From Bacteroidales bacterium (GTDB taxonomy: Bacteria > Bacteroidota > Bacteroidia > Bacteroidales > UBA10428): 64,000 nt of DNA. The notes beneath the pieces are model-generated. The model did no database searches and was not told where the DNA came from. It saw only the letters and a program-made list of their open reading frames with translations. Below are positions 52,282 to 60,824 of the stretch, one piece after another (within the stretch, counting starts at the first letter, position 1; each line of letters opens with the position of its first letter). Where the stretch lies: assembly GCA_016931575.1 (NCBI GenBank), contig JAFGEO010000045.1, positions 62,001 through 126,000 of the forward strand, in the 5' to 3' direction. The position numbers were made by a program, and so were the translations under genes.

Positions 52282-53646
52282 TCAATATTTTTCAACGATG
52301 TCCATACTCTGGCTGACCAGGGAATCATATTCCGCCTTAAGCTGCAGTACTTCCTGCTTTTTCGTGCGCATCCAGAAAGCATACCTGATCCTTGCCCAGG
52401 CTTTAACAATAAAGTTCCGGTAACCGATGGCAAATATCCCTGTTGATCCCAGAGTCAGGATGTAAACAGCAATCATCCACCACCTGTCCAGAAAGATGAA
52501 AGCCAGAACGATCAGGAGAATATGATAAACGCTTAGGGCCACCAGACCTGCTCCCCACACTGCGGTTGAATAGAATTGTTCATCCTTGATCTTCTGCTTG
52601 ATGAAAGGCGGGAAAAAAAGGTGCACCCAGTTATTGAAAAGTCCGAGAAGGACTAATGGCCATACGATCGGGGAAACAATCAAAAGGAAAACATTCCATG
52701 CAATGTTGTAACTTTTCCTTGAGGGTACCCAGTCCCTGAAATTCAGTTTTCTGCGAAGCGCTTTGTATTTCAGGAACGTGCTATTCAGTTGCCCGATTTT
52801 ATCCGGTTCTTTCTCCAGGCATGCATCCAGCTTGGCGATTAAAATTTTATCGGCTTTAAATTTCTCAAGCAGGTCCGAAGGGTTCCTGCCCAGCAATTTG
52901 CAGTGCTTTGGCCCGACGATCGTCCGGAGGTTCATATAGAGGGGATAGTAATCCTCGGTTTTAATATCGATCATAACCTTGCGCATCTCCTCTGAAAGGC
53001 GTTCCCTGAGCTGGTTAATGGCTATTGAAGGATTTTCCTGGTAAGCCTGCCAGTATTCATTTACTTCGATGGGTTCACCAAAAATAACCAGCTGTTTTTG
53101 ACGGAATTTCCAGTAATGGCTGTAGTCAACACCGGTAGGAATGATGATTACCCCTGGCTCATGTCCATATTTTTCCTGTGCCTGAAACGCAATCCTGAAA
53201 ATTCCTTTAACCAGGGGCCTGAGACGGCGTCGGTCGCCATGGTTCCCCTCCGGGAATAACAGAAGGGGATTTCTCTTATTCAGAAGAATCCGCACCGTAA
53301 TATCAAATATTTCCTCATTTTTCTGCAGGTTAGCAACTCCGTCCCGGATACGGAAGATAGGCAGTATCTTCATAAAGGTCAGAATTTTAACCAGGGTATT
53401 ATTTGCAAATACATCGGCACGGGCAAGGAAGACAGTTTGCTGGGGAATGCCAAATACAAAGGCCAGGGGATCCATCAGGGCATTCTGATGGTTAGGGGCA
53501 AGAATTACCGAGCGTTTGCGGGGAATTATTTTTGCATTTACAACCTCTATTTCCCGGTAGAAAAGATCATGTAAACGCTTCATGAAAGAATACTTTATGA
53601 AGGCATAGCCGAAGGACCACTTATCAATATTTTCCCTGTTTGCCAT
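52282..53646 (-). CDS. PlsC-type 1-acyl-glycerol-3-phosphate acyltransferase family protein
   Basis: This 454-residue protein carries the PlsC motifs NHQNALMD (NHx4D) and LLLFPEGNHGDRRRLRPLVKG, plus IIIPTGVDYSHY (about residues 45-225). It then has a long C-terminal part with about three membrane segments (about 335-430). The ATG at 53646 is chosen because the longer frame (to 53763) would run into the transporter gene. It would acylate a glycerophosphate or glycolipid; the extra C-terminal half sets it apart from ordinary PlsC. It lies 29 bp after the BASS gene. Confidence 0.85.
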   Translation of the reverse strand: MANRENIDKWSFGYAFIKYSFMKRLHDLFYREIEVVNAKIIPRKRSVILAPNHQNALMDPLAFVFGIPQQTVFLARADVFANNTLVKILTFMKILPIFRIRDGVANLQKNEEIFDITVRILLNKRNPLLLFPEGNHGDRRRLRPLVKGIFRIAFQAQEKYGHEPGVIIIPTGVDYSHYWKFRQKQLVIFGEPIEVNEYWQAYQENPSIAINQLRERLSEEMRKVMIDIKTEDYYPLYMNLRTIVGPKHCKLLGRNPSDLLEKFKADKILIAKLDACLEKEPDKIGQLNSTFLKYKALRRKLNFRDWVPSRKSYNIAWNVFLLIVSPIVWPLVLLGLFNNWVHLFFPPFIKQKIKDEQFYSTAVWGAGLVALSVYHILLIVLAFIFLDRWWMIAVYILTLGSTGIFAIGYRNFIVKAWARIRYAFWMRTKKQEVLQLKAEYDSLVSQSMDIVEKY

Positions 53647-53675
53647 AAAAGTGTTGAGTAACTGATTCAAAATTA

Positions 53676-54758
53676 TTAAGCGGCAGAAATTCCCCCTTTG
53701 GGAGCTCTCCTGGACCAAACAAACGCTATGCCCAATCCGGAAAGGATATGCCAGATACCCCACCAGGCAGCGATGAAGGCCATGCCTCCGTTATTCATTT
53801 CAGGCGGAAAGATTTTAGGATTGAAAAGAAGCACAAGTGCCAGAACGGAATTCTGTATCCCTGTTTCGATGGTTATTGTCCGACGAACGGCATCGTTACA
53901 CTTCGTAAGACGGGCAAAAATGTAACCGGAGCCCAGGGCTATGGCATTGTGAATTAGCACAAGAATGAAAATGTATTTGATGTATTCTTTGAAGTACTCA
54001 AAATTATTGGAGAACGCAATGATCACCATAGCCGAAAAGGCCACGATAGAAAATATCTTGATCGGTTTCGTGATCTTCTTTGTCAGTTTCGGAAAGAAAG
54101 AGTTAAAGAGCATCCCGGAAAGCAGGGGGATACCCAGTAGAATTATCACGGTTTTAAAGACCTCCATAACCGGAATATCGAGATCCTTAAGGTAACTTGA
54201 AGCATCAACGCTGATGTTGGTGTATAAGCCTCCCCATAATTTAAAGTTCAGGGGGGTCAGTGCAATGGCTGCTGTGGTGGCGATTGCCGTTAAAGTGACA
54301 GAAAGTGCAGCATGACCCTTCGCAAGGGCAGAAATAAAGTTTGAAATATTCCCTCCCGGGCAGCTGGCAACCAGGATCATTCCCATGGCAATGGTTGGTG
54401 TAATGAAATCTCCCAATGCAATGGCCAGGAGAAAGGTCGCAAGAGGCAGGACAACAAACTGAGAAACAACTCCAATAACTGCTACGCGCTTGTTATTCCA
54501 GATATTTTTGAAATGGTCGACTTTGATCTCCAGGGCAACGCCGAACATGATGATCGCAATGGTAAGGTTCAGGACAAAGAGGTCCCCTCCAGAAAAATTC
54601 AGGGTAACCTGGTCCAATTCCTTTAATCCTGAGAGAAAACCGGAATCACCCGCGCCGGATGCGATGGCTCTGATCTTTGAAATCGTAGTGTCAATCGCCT
54701 GGCTATCAGTTGCCATTGCCGAGAGAGTGTCTGTACTGTTTAATGTTTGGCTCAACAT
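53676..54758 (-). CDS. Bile acid:sodium symporter (BASS) family transporter
   Basis: This 360-residue protein has about nine to ten membrane helices after an unusual 60-residue hydrophilic N-terminus. The BASS signature ASCPGGNISNFISALAKGHAALSVTLTAIATTAA is clear, together with IETGIQNSVLALVLL. Members move bile acids, organic acids or pantoate-like compounds with sodium. The substrate is unknown. It heads a minus-strand string of lipid-like genes and is divergent from the flavin reductase gene. Confidence 0.9.
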   Translation of the reverse strand: MLSQTLNSTDTLSAMATDSQAIDTTISKIRAIASGAGDSGFLSGLKELDQVTLNFSGGDLFVLNLTIAIIMFGVALEIKVDHFKNIWNNKRVAVIGVVSQFVVLPLATFLLAIALGDFITPTIAMGMILVASCPGGNISNFISALAKGHAALSVTLTAIATTAAIALTPLNFKLWGGLYTNISVDASSYLKDLDIPVMEVFKTVIILLGIPLLSGMLFNSFFPKLTKKITKPIKIFSIVAFSAMVIIAFSNNFEYFKEYIKYIFILVLIHNAIALGSGYIFARLTKCNDAVRRTITIETGIQNSVLALVLLFNPKIFPPEMNNGGMAFIAAWWGIWHILSGLGIAFVWSRRAPKGGISAA

Positions 54759-54807
54759 ATATCCAACTTTACCCTGAGTAATGTGGGGCTAAAGATACGG
54801 AAATTAA

Positions 54808-54815
54808 TATTTTTG
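54808..54815 (+). promoter_or_regulatory. -7 element of the flavin reductase promoter
   Basis: TATTTTTG fits TAnnTTTG, 32 bp before the ATG at 54848. The -33 element is weak. Confidence 0.45.
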
Positions 54816-54847
54816 CAAATTATCAGACGTAAAACCACTATTTCAAG

Positions 54848-55372
54848 ATGGAAGCTATTGATATTACGCACAAAAAAATTGCTGCGGCAGAACTGACTGA
54901 CAACATCATCCGAATGATTGGCGATGAGTGGATGCTGATCACCGCAGGCAGCCCTTCAAATTTCAACACCATGACAGCCAGCTGGGGAACCATGGGGGTT
55001 CTGTGGAATAAACCTGTGGCAATTTGTTTTGTTCGCCCCACCCGGCATACCTTTAAATTTACCGAAGAATCTGACTTCTTTACCCTCAGTTTTTTTGCTG
55101 AAGAACACAAAAGTATCCTGCGTTTTTGCGGGGCAAAATCGGGTCGGGATGCAAATAAAATTGAAGCTACGGGCCTAAAACCACTCCGAACCGAGAACAA
55201 ATCGGTCGGATTTGAGCAATCACGACTATGCATTGAGTGCAGGAAAGTATACTTTGATGATCTAAAGCCTGAAAATTTTCTTAAACCCTCAACGGATAAG
55301 GATTTTTATCCTAAAAAAGACTACCATCGAATGTATATCGGAGAAATTACCAGGGTTTACCTTAAGAGCTGA
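54848..55372 (+). CDS. Flavin reductase-like / flavoredoxin family protein
   Basis: This 174-residue protein has the FMN-binding split barrel of the flavin reductase family: WMLITAGSPSNFNTMTASWGTMGVLWNKPVAICFVRP and ESDFFTLSFF. A late ECRKVYFDDLKPENF is also typical. It probably binds FMN and passes electrons from NAD(P)H to a partner. The nitroreductase gene follows on the same strand, 35 bp after its stop, so the two flavoproteins may work together. Confidence 0.85.
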   Translation: MEAIDITHKKIAAAELTDNIIRMIGDEWMLITAGSPSNFNTMTASWGTMGVLWNKPVAICFVRPTRHTFKFTEESDFFTLSFFAEEHKSILRFCGAKSGRDANKIEATGLKPLRTENKSVGFEQSRLCIECRKVYFDDLKPENFLKPSTDKDFYPKKDYHRMYIGEITRVYLKS

Positions 55373-55407
55373 TCCCCCGGGACCTGCCAAATACCCGGTG
55401 CCGGGTT

Positions 55408-55965
55408 ATGACATCGCTAAAACACTCATCCATGGACTTTTCAGAATTAATACTTGTCAGGCAGAGCGATCGGAAATACAGTGATCTGCCCGTTGAAAAA
55501 GAAAAAATCATTCGTTGTATCGAAGCTGCCCGTTTAGCCCCTTCTGCCTGCAATTCGCAACCCTGGAAGTTTGTGGTGGCGGACGAGCCATCGCTTAAAA
55601 CCCGGATTGCCGAGGCTGCCGCCAGCGTGATCATGAATAAATTCACTCACCAGGCACCGGTTATGGTGGCGGTGGTGCTGGAAAAAATGAATCTTACCTC
55701 TTCAATGGGCAGTGTCATTAAAGATAAGGAGTATGCCCTGATGGATGTCGGAATTGCTGTGAATCAGTTTTGTCTGCAGGCTGCTGAGCTGGGTCTCGGC
55801 ACCTGTATCCTTGGTTGGTTCAACGAGAAGAAGATTAAAGAACTGCTGCAGGTTCCCAAAAAAAAGCGTGTCCCCCTGCTGATATCACTTGGTTACCCTG
55901 ATTCCCGAACCCGGATTAAAATCCGGAAGCCCACGGAAGAAATGAGTAGCTGGAATAACTATTAA
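55408..55965 (+). CDS. Nitroreductase-family flavoprotein
   Basis: This product (185 residues from the first ATG) reduces nitro or quinone compounds using FMN. It starts SELILVRQSDRKYSDLPVEKEKIIRCIEAARLAPSACNSQPWKF, the family signature, and shows ALMDVGIAVNQFCLQAAELGLGTC. The first ATG (55408) gives eight extra residues; a start at 55432 (MDFSELIL) fits the family better, but no ribosome site decides. It converges with the T9SS chimera gene across a strong terminator. Confidence 0.9.
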   Translation: MTSLKHSSMDFSELILVRQSDRKYSDLPVEKEKIIRCIEAARLAPSACNSQPWKFVVADEPSLKTRIAEAAASVIMNKFTHQAPVMVAVVLEKMNLTSSMGSVIKDKEYALMDVGIAVNQFCLQAAELGLGTCILGWFNEKKIKELLQVPKKKRVPLLISLGYPDSRTRIKIRKPTEEMSSWNNY

Positions 55966-56139
55966 TCCCGTCTTTCACCGGTTGAATCCAAACCCTGGAT
56001 CTGCAGGATGGCTTTACCCGTTCGTTAGGTTCAATGCACCCTATTTCCTACTTTGAGGAATACCATGCGCCTTGCGCTGATCCTCGGCCTCTAGAGCCTG
56101 GATAAATTAGAGCTTTTCAATCCGGAATGTTCGCTAAAA

Positions 56140-56171
56140 AAAAAGGTTGCCATCAGATGGCAACCCTTTTT
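56140..56171. terminator. Bidirectional terminator after the nitroreductase and T9SS chimera genes
   Basis: GGTTGCCAT (56145-56153) pairs with ATGGCAACC (56157-56165) around a CAG loop, with A-run before and T-run after, so it works on both strands for the two convergent genes. Confidence 0.9.
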
Positions 56172-56189
56172 ATTTCTGTACCGGTTGTT

Positions 56190-59100
56190 TTACTTAACCA
56201 GTTTAGTGCTATACTCATACTTGCCGTTCTGGTAGCGAAGGATATACGTACCACGGGTCATATCGGAAGTATTGATATTCGTTATTTCTCCTGTGAGTTC
56301 CTGCTGTAGAATAAGCCTACCCTGCATAGAATAGATCGAGATTACACCACTTATGCTCTCGTCTATACACTTGATGGTAAGATTATTTCCAACGGGTACC
56401 GGATACACCTCAATCGGATTAGAACCATTGAAGCCGGGTACTGACCACTCATCATAGGTTGTGAATGAGTATGGAGCAGTCCAGTTGCTTGTAATTGTGC
56501 CATCTGTGGCTGCTACTCTCCAGTAATAGGTCGTTAACAGGTTGAGCCCGTTAACAACTGCGCTGGTTCCGGTTTCTGTCCTGTCAACAAGAATGTCACT
56601 GGCAAAAGCGGGATCGGTTGAAACCTGCAGGTCATATCCGGTAGCTCCTGTGATGGCAGACCAGGTTAGCGTTAATTCGAGTTCCTGTTCTGTAACACCG
56701 GTTGCCGGAGTCAGCAGTGCCGGTACTCCCAGAGCTACCTGCTCACCAACAAGTCCTTCGAACCATTGAAGCCCCCCTGAGGTTGCAGCCCAGATATTTC
56801 CTTCGATATCATCCACAAGGCAGTTCACCTCGTTGCTCAGCAGACCTTCGGTAGTAGTGTAACTCATCATTCCACCATCGGGGAGAAGAATAGAAATACC
56901 GGATGGCGTTCCGAACCAGACGTTTCCGGAACGGTCAGTCAGGATGGTATTGATCCTGTTATCTGCAAGGCCTCCCTCGGTGTTATGAAGTATCCATTGC
57001 GACTTGGCATCGGTATCCGGATGGAAATAGGCTCCTACTTTGGTACCGTACCACTGTGTTATTCCGTCAACTTCAACGGCCGTAATGCTGTCAGAGTCTA
57101 TTGCAGACCATGGGCTTCCATAGGTAGAAGCACCTGTGAAACCATCAACGGGATCATAGGACATTCTTGCTATTCCCTTGCCCAGGGTACCAAAAAGTGC
57201 CATGGTATCTTCTTCAATAATACCTACCTCTGTGAGCTTGTAATCAGCAAAGTTATAGCTGTCTCCCATGGCATCGGCTGTAGAGCTAACGTAATTCCAT
57301 GAACTTCCTCTGTATACGTTGATAGCAGAATCTGTAGCTACCCAGCGGTTATGACTTGGATCTACGGCTACAGAAGATACTTTTCGTCCCAGCATATTGG
57401 AATTCTCCGGTGTATACGTAGTGGCAGAGGTTACGCCGTCAATATCGGAATACCCGGCTACAGAAAGTCCACCGTCAGTGGCAATCCAAATCTCCCTGCC
57501 ATAGTTGGTACGCTCATATTCAATATCATTCACATTCACATTCAGAAGGATCGTATCGTAATGTTTCCATCCGGCATCAGTAAGGCGAGAGAGTCCTGCA
57601 TCCGTACCGATCCAGATCGTCATCGCCGAGTCAACCAGCACGGTATTCACCTGGTTACTTGGAAGCTCGCTGTTCTCGGCCGTGATGGCAGAGCCATAGG
57701 TCTTGGGCCATAACTTGATCAGTTCGATACCTTCATCTGAACCCAGGTTTCGGCTATAAAGCATATCCGAGGCATTATTCCAGTGTTCGTGAACTCCGAG
57801 GCTTGAAATGATTGAACCATCATTCTCAGGGTCATATTCGATTCCCTCGGGCCAGTTAGCTGAATCTGCAGCCTGATGCAGGTAATCATCCACTGCACCA
57901 TAGTGAGGAAAGTCATCCACACCATTGCTGCCATCAAATTCATAATAAAGAATATCAAAGCCAACCGATTCGATGGCTACAGGGTCCTGTGAGATAAGAA
58001 TGGAGGAGGACCAGTCTTCGTTCCAGGGAGGTTGATGGAATTTTCTGGGCTTCGCGATCTCCATCTCAGAACTGTAAAGGGCATCCATAATATAGATCAG
58101 GTTTTTCTTACCCAACAGCTCATGACCCAGCAGGTCAACCTGTACCCGGTACATTCCATAATCGTTTCTGAGGGGGTCATCACCCATGGATACCAGACCA
58201 CCATGCAGGTGTTTGGCATCTGAACGGGTCTGCGAGCCAAAATGATTTTTGGCGAACATGGTCACTCCGGCATGGATATGTCCCTTCATGGTTGGAATAT
58301 TGATCATGTACTCCATTTCCTCAAAAATGCTGTACAGATTATCGGTCTGGATCGGATCTCCGGTCAGTGCGCTCGACCAGTCACCTTCACGAAGTACTGT
58401 TCCACGATCGGAGTAGTCAATAACAGCAGTGCCACTGGCAGTAACCTGTTCACGTCCAAGAGAGCTATAGCTAACATCAAGGTAGTGTACATCCGGAAAT
58501 TCAGCATGCCACTTATCATAGTCAGACTTATAAAGGTGCTTCATAGGATCTCCGATATAAATATCAGATTGTGCCACACCCACCTCATTCACCAGGTGAC
58601 GTAATACCGCAGTGACGACGTGAGGGGATGTTTCGGAAATGGCATAATTACCATTATCAATCCTTGACAGGTCCGTGGTGGAATAATTACCTCCCCAGCT
58701 GCTGGTACGGTTCACTTTAAGGAAAATAATTTCTCCTGCAGCATACCCTACATCACCTTTTCCGCGTTCCTGGTTATGCGATCTGAAAATAGCATCCCAG
58801 GATGCTGCCAGGGTGGACTCACCGGTTAAGCGCATGACCACATCGTCCAGCATGTCATCCACGACATCCTGATCCGTGTTTGCATCCATATAATAACCAT
58901 CCCCGAAGTTGTTGGTACAGCTGGCATTGGTTGCATCCGGATTGTAGGCCCAGACCACCCTGCCAGGAAAAATACCTTTTGCTTCACCCATAGGAAGGTT
59001 CGCCCCTTCAAGAGCAGGTCCTGCAGCTACGGATGTAAAATCGCTCTTCATCAAAGACATAGTTGAAAATGCCATGGCTGCAATTAAGGATAACACAGCC

Positions 59101-59378
59101 AGCGGAATATGCTTTGCTTTCAGATGAAATTGAAACTTCCTGATTGAAAAGACAGCTGCAGCCATGGATAGTAAATATACCACAAATGCAGATGCCCATG
59201 GAGTTGCAGCCCTCATACAGGGGTAGGTTGCACGACTGGGTTTTGGAATAACCCGAATCAGGAACCATACGGTCGAAACAACTCCCAACAGGATGAAAAT
59301 GACTTTTGACGGAATACGAAGCCTTTTAAGAGCTTCAACCGTCCAGGTAAATCGATTTGAATCGGTTCTTTCTCTCAT
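56190..59378 (-). CDS. DUF362 / propeller / fibronectin-III protein with T9SS sorting domain
   Basis: This 1062-residue protein has an unusual layout. The N-terminus (about 1-115) has about three membrane helices (VIFILLGVVSTVWFLIRV, ASAFVVYLLSMAAAVF, PLAVLSLIAAMAFSTMSLM). A DUF362-like domain follows (about 130-560; MINIPTMKGHIHAGVTMFAKNHFGS). Next come two-component-regulator propeller repeats (about 575-900; IWIGTDAGLSRLT, IWIATDGGLSV, VWFGTPSGISILL, IWAATSGGLQWF), a fibronectin-III-like domain (about 905-985) and a T9SS type A sorting domain (IEVYPVPVGNNLTIKC to GTYILRYQNGKYEYSTKLVK). It should be secreted by T9SS, yet the start looks like a polytopic anchor. Function unknown. Confidence 0.85.
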   Translation of the reverse strand: MRERTDSNRFTWTVEALKRLRIPSKVIFILLGVVSTVWFLIRVIPKPSRATYPCMRAATPWASAFVVYLLSMAAAVFSIRKFQFHLKAKHIPLAVLSLIAAMAFSTMSLMKSDFTSVAAGPALEGANLPMGEAKGIFPGRVVWAYNPDATNASCTNNFGDGYYMDANTDQDVVDDMLDDVVMRLTGESTLAASWDAIFRSHNQERGKGDVGYAAGEIIFLKVNRTSSWGGNYSTTDLSRIDNGNYAISETSPHVVTAVLRHLVNEVGVAQSDIYIGDPMKHLYKSDYDKWHAEFPDVHYLDVSYSSLGREQVTASGTAVIDYSDRGTVLREGDWSSALTGDPIQTDNLYSIFEEMEYMINIPTMKGHIHAGVTMFAKNHFGSQTRSDAKHLHGGLVSMGDDPLRNDYGMYRVQVDLLGHELLGKKNLIYIMDALYSSEMEIAKPRKFHQPPWNEDWSSSILISQDPVAIESVGFDILYYEFDGSNGVDDFPHYGAVDDYLHQAADSANWPEGIEYDPENDGSIISSLGVHEHWNNASDMLYSRNLGSDEGIELIKLWPKTYGSAITAENSELPSNQVNTVLVDSAMTIWIGTDAGLSRLTDAGWKHYDTILLNVNVNDIEYERTNYGREIWIATDGGLSVAGYSDIDGVTSATTYTPENSNMLGRKVSSVAVDPSHNRWVATDSAINVYRGSSWNYVSSTADAMGDSYNFADYKLTEVGIIEEDTMALFGTLGKGIARMSYDPVDGFTGASTYGSPWSAIDSDSITAVEVDGITQWYGTKVGAYFHPDTDAKSQWILHNTEGGLADNRINTILTDRSGNVWFGTPSGISILLPDGGMMSYTTTEGLLSNEVNCLVDDIEGNIWAATSGGLQWFEGLVGEQVALGVPALLTPATGVTEQELELTLTWSAITGATGYDLQVSTDPAFASDILVDRTETGTSAVVNGLNLLTTYYWRVAATDGTITSNWTAPYSFTTYDEWSVPGFNGSNPIEVYPVPVGNNLTIKCIDESISGVISIYSMQGRLILQQELTGEITNINTSDMTRGTYILRYQNGKYEYSTKLVK

Positions 59379-59597
59379 GTTTGGAATAATTTTTAGTTGT
59401 GTAAAATCTGAGTTTAATATAGAATAGCAGCGCTATTTCAGGTCTTTAAAATATCGTTAATATAAATACATAGTACGCAATCAGTCACAATCGGGTTTCT
59501 AAATTTAGAAAAGTTCTGCGAATCAGTACAATATTTTTGTTAAATTAAACTTATTTAGTCTGATTCTAAGAAGTTACAGCATGAAAAAGAAGACCGA

Positions 59598-60128
59598 TTA
59601 ACGACCTTCCGCCTTCATAAACCAGGCTCCCAGAAGTCCAAGCAGATTGCTGAAGGTCTGCATCGCTTCCCGGGTTTCCTGCGTTACGGTTTTCTTCTGT
59701 AAGCGCAGAAGAAGCAATGCATACAATGCAAGAAGACAGGTATAGATCTCATTCCGGGTATCGCTACCCAGCTTCTTTTGGAATTCCAGAATATTGGGCC
59801 GGGCAAACATATACTGCTCCCGGTATTTTTCATCAGTAGTTTCTCTCAATAGCTTCTGATGCAGTGCATTAAGAGTATCAATCAGGGATAATAGTTCGGA
59901 AAGATGACCGGTTTCCGTAATCTTTTCCTCATGCATGGATACAATGAGATTGGCATACCAGTTTCTGACTTCTTCAGCAAGTCCTTCAGAAAGTCTGAAC
60001 TGTGAAATCACTCTTTCTTCAATGATTTTCATATCGAATTTACAGGCCCTGATGGTATCCTCAACCTGGAACATGTATAAGAGGTATTCGACAATGTTCT
60101 GGTTTCGTTTTGCCCTGGCAATAATCAT
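59598..60128 (-). CDS. DUF4924 family protein
   Basis: This 176-residue, entirely helical cytosolic protein begins MIIARAKRNQNIVEYLLYMFQVEDTIRA, a start typical of DUF4924 proteins of Bacteroidota. It has several helical segments with many Leu and Glu residues (ETGHLSELLSLIDTLNALHQKLL) and no signal peptide. The function is unknown. It sits between the T9SS chimera and the S4 protein on the same strand (59 bp from the S4 gene). Confidence 0.8.
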   Translation of the reverse strand: MIIARAKRNQNIVEYLLYMFQVEDTIRACKFDMKIIEERVISQFRLSEGLAEEVRNWYANLIVSMHEEKITETGHLSELLSLIDTLNALHQKLLRETTDEKYREQYMFARPNILEFQKKLGSDTRNEIYTCLLALYALLLLRLQKKTVTQETREAMQTFSNLLGLLGAWFMKAEGR

Positions 60129-60187
60129 AGCTGCTGTTCTTTAATTCATTTTCTTTTCTCCGGTCCGGATTACCGGGCCTGCACATC

Positions 60188-60559
60188 TCAATCCTCTCTC
60201 AGGTCATCAAGTTGCCTTCTTTCTTTCTTGGTAGGTCTCCCCGTTCCCCGCTGCCTTTTCGAGAAGACCACTTCCTGCACCCTGAGTTTTCCCAGTTCCT
60301 CCAATGAAGTATTATCCTCCAGGTAGTCCGGAACCATTTTGGCAGACATCCTCTTTTCCGAAAGCTGTTTCACCACATAGGAGTAGATTACCGGCATTTT
60401 ACGAACGGTAATGTTATCGCCCACCACGATATCCCTTGAAGGTTTCACCGGCTGCGAATTAACAAATACCCTCCCATTGCGGCATGCATCGCTTGCCATC
60501 GAACGGGTCTTGTAAATCCTGACCGCCCATAACCACTTATCCAGACGTACTTTCTCCAT
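60188..60559 (-). CDS. S4-domain RNA-binding protein (Hsp15-like)
   Basis: This 123-residue protein begins with the S4 signature MEKVRLDKWLWAVRIYKTRSMASDACRNGRVFVNSQPVKPS. Hsp15 in other bacteria binds stalled 50S subunits with nascent chains. A basic C-terminal tail (KRQRGTGRPTKKERRQLDDL) follows. The longer frame starts at 60640, but the ATG at 60559 fits the family start exactly. It is divergent from gdhA. Confidence 0.9.
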   Translation of the reverse strand: MEKVRLDKWLWAVRIYKTRSMASDACRNGRVFVNSQPVKPSRDIVVGDNITVRKMPVIYSYVVKQLSEKRMSAKMVPDYLEDNTSLEELGKLRVQEVVFSKRQRGTGRPTKKERRQLDDLRED

Positions 60560-60770
60560 ACAAGCATACAAAGTAGGCAAAAAGACAGGGTTAATGCAAA
60601 TTATTTGTGAAGGTTTCATGCTGTATGGCTGCATGTACATGGTTTTGTTTTATCAGGGGGACTGGACAGTGAATAGTAAGCTCAGATAAGCGGTTAACAG
60701 CTGTGAAGCCAAACATGAGTTTTGCCATGTTTCTTTCAAATTCTATTCTATACCTTGGTTCAAAGTTTCA

Positions 60771-60802
60771 TTTGTTCAGCTCGGCTGAATAAGGTAAATT
60801 TA
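60771..60802 (+). promoter_or_regulatory. Promoter of gdhA
   Basis: TTTG at 60771-60774, a 20-bp spacer and TAAATTTA at 60795-60802 match the Bacteroidota consensus with one mismatch in the -7 element. The ATG is at 60825. Confidence 0.6.
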
Positions 60803-60824
60803 ATTTAACAGATTTAGACAGGAT

